Positions 34,101-48,600 of a DNA stretch of 64,000 nt are shown here, in pieces. The notes beneath the pieces were generated by a model. It ran no database searches and was not told the DNA's origin. It saw only the letters and a list, made by a program, of their open reading frames with translations. This DNA is from Auanema rhodensis (lineage: Eukaryota; Nematoda; Chromadorea; Rhabditida; Rhabditidae). The stretch lies in contig CAXKVF010000092.1 in assembly GCA_964057225.1 (NCBI GenBank), positions 62,001 through 126,000 on the forward strand, in the 5' to 3' direction. A program made the translations under genes and the position numbers. Position 1 is the first letter of the stretch. Each line of letters begins with the position of its first letter.

Positions 34101-37100
34101 CGTGATGTGCACTTGGTATGTAACTCGCTTCACGTGAAAGATAAGGAGATGCGGTTTTCAAAATTAGATTCCCCATGTCCATATTAGTCTAAAAACAAAT
34201 TTTTATTGATATTGGTGCATGGTAACCATGACTTTGAAATTTACGTGAACTTTAATTTATGCTAATTAAATGTACACGTGATGTGCACTTGGTATGTAAC
34301 TCGCTTCACGTGAAAGATAAAGAGATGCGGTTTTCAAAATTAGATTCCCCATGTCCATATTAGTCTAAAAACAAATTTTTATTGATATTGGTGCATGGTA
34401 ACCATGACTTTGAAAGTTACGTGAACTTTAATTTATGCTAATTAAATGTACACGTGATGTGCACTTGGTATGTAACTCGCTTCACGTGAAAGATAAAGAG
34501 ATGCGGTTTTCAATATTAGATTCCCCATGTCCATATTAGTCTAAAAACAAATTTTTATTGATATTGGTTCATGGTAACCATGACTTTGAAATTTACGTGA
34601 ACTTTAATTTATGCTAATTAAATGTACACGTGATGTGCACTTGGTATGTAACTCGCTTCACGTGAAAGATAAAGAGATGCGGTTTTCAAAATTAGATTCC
34701 CCATGTCCATATTAGTCTAAAAACAAATTTTTATTGATATTGGTGCATGGTAACCATGACTTTGAAATTTACGTGAACTTTAATTTATGCTAATTAAATG
34801 TACACGTGATGTGCACTTAGTATGTAACTCGCTTCACGTGAAAGATAAAGAGATGCGGTTTTCAAAATTAGATTCCCCATGTCCATATTAGTCTAAAAAC
34901 AAATTTTTATTGATATTGGTGCATGGTAACCATGACTTTGAAATTTACGTGAACTTTAATTTATGCTAATTAAATGTACACGTGATGTGCACTTGGTATG
35001 TAACTCGCTTCACGTGAAAGATAAAGAGATGCGGTTTTCAAAATTAGATTCCCCATGTCCATATTAGTCTAAAAACAAATTTTTATTGATATTGGTTCAT
35101 GGTAACCATGACTTTGAAATTTACGTGAACTTTAATTTATGCTAATTAAATGTACACGTGATGTGCACTTGGTATGTAACTCGCTTCACGTGAAAGATAA
35201 AGAGATGCGGTTTTCAAAATTAGATTCCCCATGTCCATATTAGTCTAAAAACAAATTTTTATTGATATTGGTTCATGGTAACCATGACTTTGAAATTTAC
35301 GTGAACTTTAATTAATGCTAATTAAATGTACACGTGATGTGCACTTGGTATGTAACTCGCTTCACGTGAAAGATAAAGAGATGCGGTTTTCAAAATTAGA
35401 TTCCCCATGTCCAGATTAGTCTAAAAACAAATTTTTATTGGTATTGGTGCATGGTAACCATGACTTTGAAATTTACGTGAACTTTAATTTATGCTAATTA
35501 AATGTACACGTGATGTGCACTTGGTATGTAACTCGCTTCACGTGAAAGATAAAGAGATGCGGTTTTCAAAATTAGATTCCCCATGTCCATATTAGTCTAA
35601 AAACAAATTTTTATTGATATTGGTGCATGGTAACCATGACTTTGAAATTTACGTGAACTTTAATTTATGCTAATTAAATGTACACGTGATGTGCACTTGG
35701 TATGTAACTCGCTTCACGTGAAAGATAAGGAGATGCGGTTTTCAAAATTAGATTCCCCATGTCCATATTAGTCTAAAAACAAATTTTTATTGATATTGGT
35801 GCATGGTAACCATGACTTTGAAATTTACGTGAACTTTAATTTATGCTAATTAAATGTACACGTGATGTGCACTTGGTATGTAACTCGCTTCACGTGAAAG
35901 ATAAAGAGATGCGGTATTCAAAATTAGATTCCCCATGTCCATATTAGTCTAAAAACAAATTTTTATTGATATTGGTTCATGGTAACCATGACTTTGAAAT
36001 TTACGTGAACTTTAATTTATGCTAATTAAATGTACACGTGATGTGCACTTGGTATGTAACTCGCTTCACGTGAAAGATAAAGAGATGCGGTTTTCAAAAT
36101 TAGATTCCCCATGTCCATATTAGTCTAAAAACAAATTTTTATTGATATTGGTTCATGGTAACCATGACTTTGAAATTTACGTGAACTTTAATTAATGCTA
36201 ATTAAATGTACACGTGATGTGCACTTGGTATGTAACTCGCTTCACGTGAAAGATAAAGAGATGCGGTTTCCAAAATTAGATTCCCCATGTCCATATTAGT
36301 CTAAAAACAAATTTTTATTGATATTGGTGCATGGTAACCATGACTTTGAAATTTACGTGAACTTTAATTTATGCTAATTAAATGTACACGTGATGTGCAC
36401 TTGGTATGTAACTCGCTTCACGTGAAAGATAAGGAGATGCGGTTTTCAAAATTAGATTCCCCATGTCCATATTAGTCTAAAAACAAATTTTTATTGATAT
36501 TGGTGCATGGTAACCATGACTTTGAAATTTACGTGAACTTTAATTTATGCTAATTAAATGTACACGTGATGTGCACTTGGTATGTAACTCGCTTCACGTG
36601 AAAGATAAAGAGATGCGGTTTTCAAAATTAGATTCCACATGTCCATATTAGTTTAAAAACAAATTTTTATTGATATTGGTGCATGGTAACCATGACTTTG
36701 AAATTTACGTGAACTTTAATTTATGCTAATTAAATGTACACGTGATGTGCACTTGGTATGTAACTCGCTTCACGTGAAAGATAAAGAGATGCGGTTTTCA
36801 AAATTAGATTCCCCATGTCCATATTAGTCTAAAAACAAATTTTTATTGATATTGGTTCATGGTAACCATGACTTTGAAATTTACGTGAACTTTAATTTAT
36901 GCTAATTAAATGTACACGTGATGTGCACTTGGTATGTAACTCGCTTCACGTGAAAGATAAAGAGATGCGGTTTTCAAAATTAGATTCCCCATGTCCATAT
37001 TAGTCTAAAAACAAATTTTTATTGATATTGGTGCATGGTAACCATGACTTTGAAATTTACGTGAACTTTAATTTATGCTAATTAAATGTACACGTGATGT

Positions 37101-40100
37101 GCACTTGGTATGTAACTCGCTTCACGTGAAAGATAAAGAGATGCGGTTTTCAAAATTAGATTCCCCATGTCCATATTAGTCTAAAAACAAATTTTTATTG
37201 ATATTGGTTCATGGTAACCATGACTTTGAAATTTACGTGAACTTTAATTTATGCTAATTAAATGTACACGTGATGTGCACTTGGTATGTAACTCGCTTCA
37301 CGTGAAAGATAAAGAGATGCGGTTTTCAAAATTAGATTCCCCATGTCCATATTAGTCTAAAAACAAATTTTTATTGATATTGGTGCATGGTAACCATGAC
37401 TTTGAAATTTACGTGAACTTTAATTTATGCTAATTAAATGTACACGTGATGTGCACTTGGTATGTAACTCGCTTCACGTGAAAGATAAAGAGATGCGGTT
37501 TTCAAAATTAGATTCCCCATGTCCATATTAGTCTAAAAACAAATTTTTATTGATATTGGTTCATGGTAACCATGACTTTGAAATTTACGTGAACTTTAAT
37601 TTATGCTAATTAAATGTACACGTGATGTGCACTTGGTATGTAACTCGCTTCACGTGAAAGATAAAGAGATGCGGTTTTCAAAATTAGATTCCCCATGTCC
37701 ATATTAGTCTAAAAACAAATTTTTATTGATATTGGTGCATGGTAACCATGACTTTGAAATTTACGTGAACTTTAATTTATGCTAATTAAATGTACACGTG
37801 ATGTGCACTTGGTATGTAAATCGCTTCACGTGAAAGATAAAGAGATGCGGTTTTCAAAATTAGATTCCCCATGTCCATATTAGTTTAAAAACAAATTTTT
37901 ATTGATATTGGTGCATGGTAACCATGACTTTGAAATTTACGTGAACTTTAATTTATGCTAATTAAATGTACACGTGATGTGCACTTGGTATGTAACTCGC
38001 TTCACGTGAAAGATAAAGAGATGCGGTTTTCAAAATTAGATTCCCCATGTCCATATTAGTCTAAAAACAAATTTTTATTGATATTGGTTCATGGTAACCA
38101 TGACTTTGAAATTTACGTGAACTTTAATTTATGCTAATTAAATGTACACGTGATGTGCACTTGGTATGTAACTCGCTTCACGTGAAAGATAAAGAGATGC
38201 GGTTTTCAAAATTAGATTCCCCATGTCCATATTAGTCTAAAAACAAATTTTTATTGATATTGGTTCATGGTAACCATGACTTTGAAATTTACGTGAACTT
38301 TAATTTATGCTAATTAAATGTACACGTGATGTGCACTTGGTATGTAACTCGCTTCACGTGAAAGATAAAGAGATGCGGTTTTCAAAATTAGATTCCCCAT
38401 GTCCATATTAGTCTAAAAACAAATTTTTATTGATATTGGTTCATGGTAACCATGACTTTGAAATTTACGTGAACTTTAATTTATGCTAATTAAATGTACA
38501 CGTGATGTGCACTTGGTATGTAACTCGCTTCACGTGAAAGATAAAGAGATGCGGTTTTCAAAATTAGATTCCCCATGTCCAGATTAGTCTAAAAACAAAT
38601 TTTTATTGGTATTGGTGCATGGTAACCATGACTTTGAAATTTACGTGAACTTTAATTTATGCTAATTAAATGTACACGTGATGTGCACTTGGTATGTAAC
38701 TCGCTTCACGTGAAAGATAAAGAGATGCGGTTTTCAAAATTAGATTCCCCATGTCCATATTAGTCTAAAAACAAATTTTTATTGATATTGGTGCATGGTA
38801 ACCATGACTTTGAAATTTACGTGAACTTTAATTTATGCTAATTAAATGTACACGTGATGTGCACTTGGTATGTAACTCGCTTCACGTGAAAGATAAGGAG
38901 ATGCGGTTTTCAAAATTAGATTCCCCATGTCCATATTAGTCTAAAAACAAATTTTTATTGATATTGGTGCATGGTAACCATGACTTTGAAATTTACGTGA
39001 ACTTTAATTTATGCTAATTAAATGTACACGTGATGTGCACTTGGTATGTAACTCGCTTCACGTGAAAGATAAAGAGATGCGGTATTCAAAATTAGATTCC
39101 CCATGTCCATATTAGTCTAAAAACAAATTTTTATTGATATTGGTTCATGGTAACCATGACTTTGAAATTTACGTGAACTTTAATTTATGCTAATTAAATG
39201 TACACGTGATGTGCACTTGGTATGTAACTCGCTTCACGTGAAAGATAAAGAGATGCGGTTTTCAAAATTAGATTCCACATGTCCATATTAGTTTAAAAAC
39301 AAATTTTTATTGATATTGGTTCATGGTAACCATGACTTTGAAATTTACGTGAACTTTAATTTATGCTAATTAAATGTACACGTGATGTGCACTTGGTATG
39401 TAACTCGCTTCACGTGAAAGATAAAGAGATGCGGTTTTCAAAATTAGATTCCACATGTCCATATTAGTTTAAAAACAAATTTTTATTGATATTGGTTCAT
39501 GGTAACCATGACTTTGAAATTTACGTGAACTTTAATTTATGCTAATTAAATGTACACGTGATGTGCACTTGGTATGTAACTCGCTTCACGTGAAAGATAA
39601 GGAGATGCGGTTTTCAAAATTAGATTCCCCATGTCCATATTAGTCTAAAAACAAATTTTTATTGATATTGGTGCATGGTAACCATGACTTTGAAATTTAC
39701 GTGAACTTTAATTTATGCTAATTAAATGTACACGTGATGTGCACTTGGTATGTAACTCGCTTCACGTGAAAGATAAAGAGATGCGGTTTTCAAAATTAGA
39801 TTCCACATGTCCATATTAGTTTAAAAACAAATTTTTATTGATATTGGTGCATGGTAACCATGACTTTGAAATTTACGTGAACTTTAATTTATGCTAATTA
39901 AATGTACACGTGATGTGCACTTGGTATGTAACTCGCTTCACGTGAAAGATAAAGAGATGCGGTTTTCAAAATTAGATTCCCCATGTCCATATTAGTCTAA
40001 AAACAAATTTTTATTGATATTGGTTCATGGTAACCATGACTTTGAAATTTACGTGAACTTTAATTTATGCTAATTAAATGTACACGTGATGTGCACTTGG

Positions 40101-41000
40101 TATGTAACTCGCTTCACGTGAAAGATAAAGAGATGCGGTTTTCAAAATTAGATTCCCCATGTCCATATTAGTCTAAAAACAAATTTTTATTGATATTGGT
40201 GCATGGTAACCATGACTTTGAAATTTACGTGAACTTTAATTTATGCTAATTAAATGTACACGTGATGTGCACTTGGTATGTAACTCGCTTCACGTGAAAG
40301 ATAAAGAGATGCGGTTTTCAAAATTAGATTCCCCATGTCCATATTAGTCTAAAAACAAATTTTTATTGATATTGGTTCATGGTAACCATGACTTTGAAAT
40401 TTACGTGAACTTTAATTTATGCTAATTAAATGTACACGTGATGTGCACTTGGTATGTAACTCGCTTCACGTGAAAGATAAAGAGATGCGGTTTTCAAAAT
40501 TAGATTCCCCATGTCCATATTAGTCTAAAAACAAATTTTTATTGATATTGGTGCATGGTAACCATGACTTTGAAATTTACGTGAACTTTAATTTATGCTA
40601 ATTAAATGTACACGTGATGTGCACTTGGTATGTAACTCGCTTCACGTGAAAGATAAAGAGATGCGGTTTTCAAAATTAGATTCCCCATGTCCATATTAGT
40701 CTAAAAACAAATTTTTATTGATATTGGTTCATGGTAACCATGACTTTGAAATTTACGTGAACTTTAATTTATGCTAATTAAATGTACACGTGATGTGCAC
40801 TTGGTATGTAACTCGCTTCACGTGAAAGATAAAGAGATGCGGTTTTCAAAATTAGATTCCCCATGTCCATATTAGTCTAAAAACAAATTTTTATTGATAT
40901 TGGTGCATGGTAACCATGACTTTGAAATTTACGTGAACTTTAATTTATGCTAATTAAATGTACACGTGATGTGCACTTGGTATGTAAATCGCTTCACGTG
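31128..41000 (+). repeat. 18-monomer higher-order repeat (3168 bp, about 3 copies)
   Basis: Many rare variants recur at exactly 3168 bp: GAAAGTT 31248/34416, CAATATT 31346/34514, CTTAGTATG 31651/34819, TTAATTAATG 32146/35314 and 33026/36194, CCAGATTAG 35414/38582, TTGGTATTGG 35441/38609, GATAAGG 35729/38897 and 36433/39601, GGTATTC 35916/39084, TTCCACATG 36637/39805, and TGTAAATCG 37820/40988. Not every marker is kept in each copy, so exchange among units has continued. The next GGTATTC and GATAAGG (42076, 41889) come after only 17 units, which shows the loss of one unit. Confidence 0.9.
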
Positions 41001-42225
41001 AAAGATAAAGAGATGCGGTTTTCAAAATTAGATTCCCCATGTCCATATTAGTTTAAAAACAAATTTTTATTGATATTGGTGCATGGTAACCATGACTTTG
41101 AAATTTACGTGAACTTTAATTTATGCTAATTAAATGTACACGTGATGTGCACTTGGTATGTAACTCGCTTCACGTGAAAGATAAAGAGATGCGGTTTTCA
41201 AAATTAGATTCCCCATGTCCATATTAGTCTAAAAACAAATTTTTATTGATATTGGTTCATGGTAACCATGACTTTGAAATTTACGTGAACTTTAATTTAT
41301 GCTAATTAAATGTACACGTGATGTGCACTTGGTATGTAACTCGCTTCACGTGAAAGATAAAGAGATGCGGTTTTCAAAATTAGATTCCCCATGTCCATAT
41401 TAGTCTAAAAACAAATTTTTATTGATATTGGTGCATGGTAACCATGACTTTGAAATTTACGTGAACTTTAATTTATGCTAATTAAATGTACACGTGATGT
41501 GCACTTGGTATGTAACTCGCTTCACGTGAAAGATAAAGAGATGCGGTTTTCAAAATTAGATTCCCCATGTCCATATTAGTTTAAAAACAAATTTTTATTG
41601 ATATTGGTGCATGGTAACCATGACTTTGAAATTTACGTGAACTTTAATTTATGCTAATTAAATGTACACGTGATGTGCACTTGGTATGTAACTCGCTTCA
41701 CGTGAAAGATAAAGAGATGCGGTTTTCAAAATTAGATTCCCCATGTCCATATTAGTCTAAAAACAAATTTTTATTGATATTGGTGCATGGTAACCATGAC
41801 TTTGAAATTTACGTGAACTTTAATTTATGCTAATTAAATGTACACGTGATGTGCACTTGGTATGTAACTCGCTTCACGTGAAAGATAAGGAGATGCGGTT
41901 TTCAAAATTAGATTCCCCATGTCCATATTAGTCTAAAAACAAATTTTTATTGATATTGGTGCATGGTAACCATGACTTTGAAATTTACGTGAACTTTAAT
42001 TTATGCTAATTAAATGTACACGTGATGTGCACTTGGTATGTAACTCGCTTCACGTGAAAGATAAAGAGATGCGGTATTCAAAATTAGATTCCCCATGTCC
42101 ATATTAGTCTAAAAACAAATTTTTATTGATATTGGTTCATGGTAACCATGACTTTGAAATTTACGTGAACTTTAATTTATGCTAATTAAATGTACACGTG
42201 ATGTGCACTTGGTATGTAACTCGCT

Positions 42226-42660
42226 TCACGTGAAAGATAAAGAGATGCGGTATTCAAAATTGATTCCCCATGTCCATATTAGTCTAAAAACAAATTTTTA
42301 TTGATATTGGTTCATGGTAACCATGACTTTGAAATTTACGTGAACTTTAATTTATGCTAATTAAATGTACACGTGATGTGCACTTGGTATGTAACTCGCT
42401 TCACGTGAAAGATAAAGAGATGCGGTTTTCAAAATTAAATTCCCCATGTCCATATTAGTCTAAAAACAAATTTTTATTGATATTGGTGCATGGTAACCAT
42501 GACTTTGAAATTTACGTGAACTTTAATTTATGCTAATTAAATGTACACGTGATGTGCACTTGGTATGTAACTCGCTTCACGTGAAAAATGAAGAGATGCG
42601 GTTTTCAAAATTAGATTCCCCATGTCCATATTAGTCTCAAAACAAATTTTTATTGATATT
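42226..42660 (+). repeat. Border zone D/E with clustered private changes
   Basis: Within three units there is a one-base deletion (CAAAATTGATTCC, near 42262), ATTAAATTCC near 42437, GTGAAAAATG near 42587 and GTCTCAAAAC near 42638. This is more than elsewhere in comparable length. The 3168-bp markers end just before and the GATGAAG-rich units begin just after. I read it as the seam between two amplified domains. Confidence 0.65.
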
Positions 42661-45600
42661 GGTGCATGGTAACCATGACTTTGAAATTTACGTGAACTTT
42701 AATTTATGCTAATTAAATGTACACGTGATGTGCACTTGGTATGTAACTCGCTTCACGTGAAAGATAAGGAGATGCGGTTTTCAAAATTAGATTCCCCATG
42801 TCCATATTAGTCTAAAAACAAATTTTTATTGATATTGGTTCATGGTAACCATGACTTTGAAATTTACGTGAACTTTAATTTATGCTAATTAAATGTACAC
42901 GTGATGTGCACTTGGTATGTAACTCGCTTCACGTGAAAGATAAGGAGATGCGGTTTTCAAAATTAGATTCCCCATGTCCATATTAGTCTAAAAACAAATT
43001 TTTATTGATATTGGTGCATGGTAACCATGACTTTGAAATTTACGTGAACTTTAATTTATGCTAATTAAATGTACACGTGATGTGCACTTGGTATGTAACT
43101 CGCTTCACGTGAAAGATAAAGAGATGCGGTTTTCAAAATTAGATTCCCCATGTCCATATTAGTTTAAAAACAAATTTTTATTGATATTGGTGCATGGTAA
43201 CCATGACTTTGAAATTTACGTGAACTTTAATTTATGCTAATTAAATGTACACGTGATGTGCACTTGGTATGTAACTCGCTTCACGTGAAAGATAAAGAGA
43301 TGCGGTTTTCAAAATTAGATTCCCCATGTCCATATTAGTCTAAAAACAAATTTTTATTGATATTGGTTCATGGTAACCATGACTTTGAAATTTACGTGAA
43401 CTTTAATTTATGCTAATTAAATGTACACGTGATGTGCACTTGGTATGTAACTCGCTTCACGTGAAAGATAAAGAGATGCGGTTTTCAAAATTAGATTCCC
43501 CATGTCCATATTAGTCTAAAAACAAATTTTTATTGATATTGGTTCATGGTAACCATGACTTTGAAATTTACGTGAACTTTAATTTATGCTAATTAAATGT
43601 ACACGTGATGTGCACTTGGTATGTAACTCGCTTCACGTGAAAGATAAAGAGATGCGGTTTTCAAAATTAGATTCCCCATGTCCATATTAGTCTAAAAACA
43701 AATTTTTATTGATATTGGTGCATGGTAACCATGACTTTGAAATTTACGTGAACTTTAATTTATGCTAATTAAATGTACACGTGATGTGCACTTGGTATGT
43801 AACTCGCTTCACGTGAAAGATAAAGAGATGCGGTTCTCAAAATTAGATTCCCCATGTCCATATTAGTCTAAAAACAAATTTTTATTGATATTGGTTCATG
43901 GTAACCATGACTTTGAAATTTACGTGAACTTTAATTTATGCTAATTAAATGTACACGTGATGTGCACTTGGTATGTAACTCGCTTCACGTGAAAGTTAAA
44001 GAGATGCGGTTTTCAAAATTAGATTCCCCATGTCCATATTAGTCTAAAAACAAATTTTTATTGATATTGGTGCATGGTAACCATGACTTTGAAATTTACG
44101 TGAACTTTAATTTATGCTAATTAAATGTACACGTGATGTGCACTTGGTATGTAACTCGCTTCACGTGAAAGATAAAGAGATGCGGTTTTCAAAATTAGAT
44201 TCCCCATGTCCATATTAGTTTAAAAACAAATTTTTATTGATATTGGTGCATGGTAACCATGACTTTGAAATTTACGTGAACTTTAATTTATGCTAATTAA
44301 ATGTACACGTGATGTGCACTTGGTATGTAACTCGCTTCACGTGAAAAATGAAGAGATGCGGTTTTCAAAATTAGATTCCCCATGTCCATATTAGTCTAAA
44401 AACAAATTTTTATTGATATTGGTTCATGGTAACCATGACTTTGAAATTTACGTGAACTTTAATTTATGCTAATTAAATGTACACTTGATGTGCACTTGGT
44501 ATGTAACTCGCTTCACGTGAAAGATAAGAAGATGCGGTTTTCAAAATTAGATTCCCCATGTCCATATTAGTCTAAAAACAAATTTTTATTGATATTGGTG
44601 CATGGTAACCATGACTTTGAAATTTACGTGAACTTTAATTTATGCTAATTAAATGTACACGTGATGTGCACTTGGTATGTAACTCGCTTCACGTGAAAGA
44701 TAAAGAGATGCGGTTTTCAAAATTAGATTCCCCATGTCCATATTAGTCTAAAAACAAATTGTTATTGATATTGGTTCATGGTAACCATGACTTTGAAATT
44801 TACGTGTACTTTAATTTATGCTAATTAAATGTACACGTGATGTGCACTTGGTATGTAACTCGCTTCACGTGAAAGATAAAGAGATGCGGTTTTCAAAATT
44901 AGATTCCCCATGTCCATATTAGTCTAAAAACAAATTTTTATTGATATTGGTGCATGGTAACCATGACTTTGAAATTTACGTGAACTTTAATTTATGCTAA
45001 TTAAATGTACACGTGATGTGCACTTGGTATGTAACTCGCTTCACGTGAAAGATAAAGAGATGCGGTTTTCAAAATTAGATTCCCCATGTCCATATTAGTT
45101 TAAAAACAAATTTTTATTGATATTGGTGCATGGTAACCATGACTTTGAAATTTACGTGAACTTTAATTTATGCTAATTAAATGTACACGTGATGTGCACT
45201 TGGTATGTAACTCGCTTCACGTGAAAGATAAAGAGATGCGGTTTTCAAAATTAGATTCCCCATGTCCATATTAGTCTAAAAACAAATTTTTATTGATATT
45301 GGTTCATGGTAACCATGACTTTGAAATTTACGTGAACTTTAATTTATGCTAATTAAATGTACACGTGATGTGCACTTGGTATGTAACTCGCTTCACGTGG
45401 AAGATAAAGAGATGCGGTTTTCAAAATTAGATTCCCCATGTCCATATTAGTCTAAAAACAAATTTTTATTGATATTGGTGCATGGTAACCATGACTTTGA
45501 AATTTACGTGAACTTTAATTTATGCTAATTAAATGTACACGTGATGTGCACTTGGTATGTAACTCGCTTCACGTGAAAGATGAAGAGATGCGGTTTTCAA

Positions 45601-48600
45601 AATTAGATTCCCCATGTCCATATTAGTCTAAAAACAAATTTTTATTGATATTGGTGCATGGTAACCATGACTTTGAAATTTACGTGAACTTTAATTTATG
45701 CTAATTAAATGTACACGTGATGTGCACTTGGTATGTAACTCGCTTCACGTGAAAGATAAGGAGATGCGGTTTTCAAAATTAGATTCCCCATGTCCATATT
45801 AGTCTAAAAACAAATTTTTATTGATATTGGTGCATGGTAACCATGACTTTGAAATTTACGTGAACTTTAATTTATGCTAATTAAATGTACACGTGATGTG
45901 CACTTGGTATGTAACTCGCTTCACGTGAAAAATGAAGAGATACGGTTTTCAAAATTAGATTCCCCATGTCCATATTAGTCTAAAAACAAATTTTTATTGA
46001 TATTGGTGCATGGTAACCATGACTTTGAAATTTACGTGAACTTTAATTTATGCTAATTAAATGTACACGTGATGTGCACTTGGTATGTAACTCGCTTCAC
46101 GTGAAAGATAAGGAGATGCGGTTTTCAAAATTAGATTCCCCATGTCCATATTAGTCTAAAAACAAATTTTTATTGATATTGGTGCATGGTAACCATGACT
46201 TTGAAATTTACGTGAACTTTAATTTATGCTAATTAAATGTACACGTGATGTGCACTTGGTATGTAACTCGCTTCACGTGAAAGATAAAGAGATGCGGTTT
46301 TCAAAATTAGATTCCCCATGTCCATATTAGTCTAAAAACAAATTTTTATTGATATTGGTGCATGGTAACCATGACTTTGAAATTTACGTGAACTTTAATT
46401 TATGCTAATTAAATGTACACGTGATGTGCACTTGGTATGTAACTCGCTTCACGTGAAAGATGAAGAGATGCGGTTTTCAAAATTAGATTCCCCATGTCCA
46501 TATTAGTCTAAAAACAAATTTTTATTGATATTGGTGCATGGTAACCATGACTTTGAAATTTACGTGAACTTTAATTTATGCTAATTAAATGTACACGTGA
46601 TGTGCACTTGGTATGTAACTCGCTTCACGTGAAAGATGAAGAGATGCGGTTTTCAAAATTAGATTCCCCATGTCCATATTAGTCTAAAAACAAATTTTTA
46701 TAGACATTGGTGCATGGTAACCATGACTTTGAAATTTACGTGAACTTTAATTTATGCTAATTAAATGTACACGTGATGTGCACTTGGTATGTAACTCGCT
46801 TCACGTGAAAGATAAAGAGATGCGGTTTTCAAAATTAGATTCCCCATGTCCATATTAGTCTAAAAACAAATTTTTATTGATATTGGTGCATGGTAACCAT
46901 GACTTTGAAATTTACGTGAACTTTAATTTATGCTAATTAAATGTACACGTGATGTGCACTTGGTATGTAACTCGCTTCACGTGAAAGATGAAGAGATGCG
47001 GTTTTCAAAATTAGATTCCCCATGTCCATATTAGTCTAAAAACAAATTTTTATTGACATTGGTGCATGGTAACCATGACTTTGAAATTTACGTGAACTTT
47101 AATTTATGCTAATTAAATGTACACGTGATGTGCACTTGGTATGTAACTCGCTTCACGTGAAAGATAAGGAGATGCGGTTTTCAAAATTAGATTCCCCATG
47201 TCCATATTAGTCTAAAAACAAATTTTTATTGATATTGGTGCATGGTAACCATGACTTTGAAATTTACGTGAACTTTAATTTATGCTAATTAAATGTACAC
47301 GTGATGTGCACTTGGTATGTAACTCGCTTTACGTGAAAGATAAAGAGATGCGGTTTTCAAAATTAGATTCCCCATGTCCATATTAGTCTAAAAACAAATT
47401 TTTATTGATATTGGTTCATGGTAACCATGACTTTGAAATTTACGTGAACTTTAATTTATGCTAATTAAATGTACACGTGATGTGCACTTGGTATGTAACT
47501 CGCTTCACGTGAAAGATAAAGAGATGCGGTTTTCAAAATTAGATTCCCCATGTCCATATTAGTCTAAAAACAAATTTTTATTGATATTGGTGCATGGTAA
47601 CCATGACTTTGAAATTTACGTGAACTTTAATTTATGCTAATTAAATGTACACGTGATGTGCACTTGGTATGTAACTCGCTTCACGTGAAAGATAAAAAGA
47701 TGCGGTTTTCAAAATTAGATTCCCCATGTCCATATTAGTCTAAAAACAAATTTTTATTGATATTGGTTCATGGTAACCATGACTTTGAAATTTACGTGAA
47801 CTTTAATTTATGCTAATTAAATGTACACGTGATGTGCACTTGGTATGTAACTCGCTTCACGTGAAAGATAAAGAGATGCGGTTTTCAAAATTAGATTCCC
47901 CATGTCCATATTAGTCTAAAAACAAATTTTTATTGATATTGGTGCATGGTAACCATGACTTTGAAATTTACGTGAACTTTAATTTATGCTAATTAAATGT
48001 ACACGTGATGTGCACTTGGTATGTAACTCGCTTCACGTGAAAGATAAAGAGATGCGGTTTTCAAAATTAGATTCCCCATGTCCATATTAGTCTAAAAACA
48101 AATTTTTATTGATATTGCTTCATGGTAACCATGACTTTGAAATTTACGTGAACTTTAATTTATGCTAATTAAATGTACACGTGATGTGCACTTGGTATGT
48201 AACTCGCTTCACGTGAAAGATAAGGAGATGCGGTTTTCAAAATTAGATTCCCCATGTCCATATTAGTCTAAAAACAAATTTTTATTGATATTGGTGCATG
48301 GTAACCATGACTTTGAAATTTACGTGAACTTTAATTTATGCTAATTAAATGTACACGTGATGGGCACTTGGTATGTAACTCGCTTCACGTGAAAGATAAA
48401 GAGATGCGGTTTTCAAAATTAGATTCCCCATGTCCATATTAGTCTAAAAACAAATTTTTATTGATATTGGTTCATGGTAACCATGACTTTGAAATTTACG
48501 TGAACTTTAATTTATGCTAATTAAATGTACACGTGATGTGCACTTGGTATGTAACTCGCTTCACGTGAAAGATAAAGATATGCGGTTTTCAAAATTAGAT

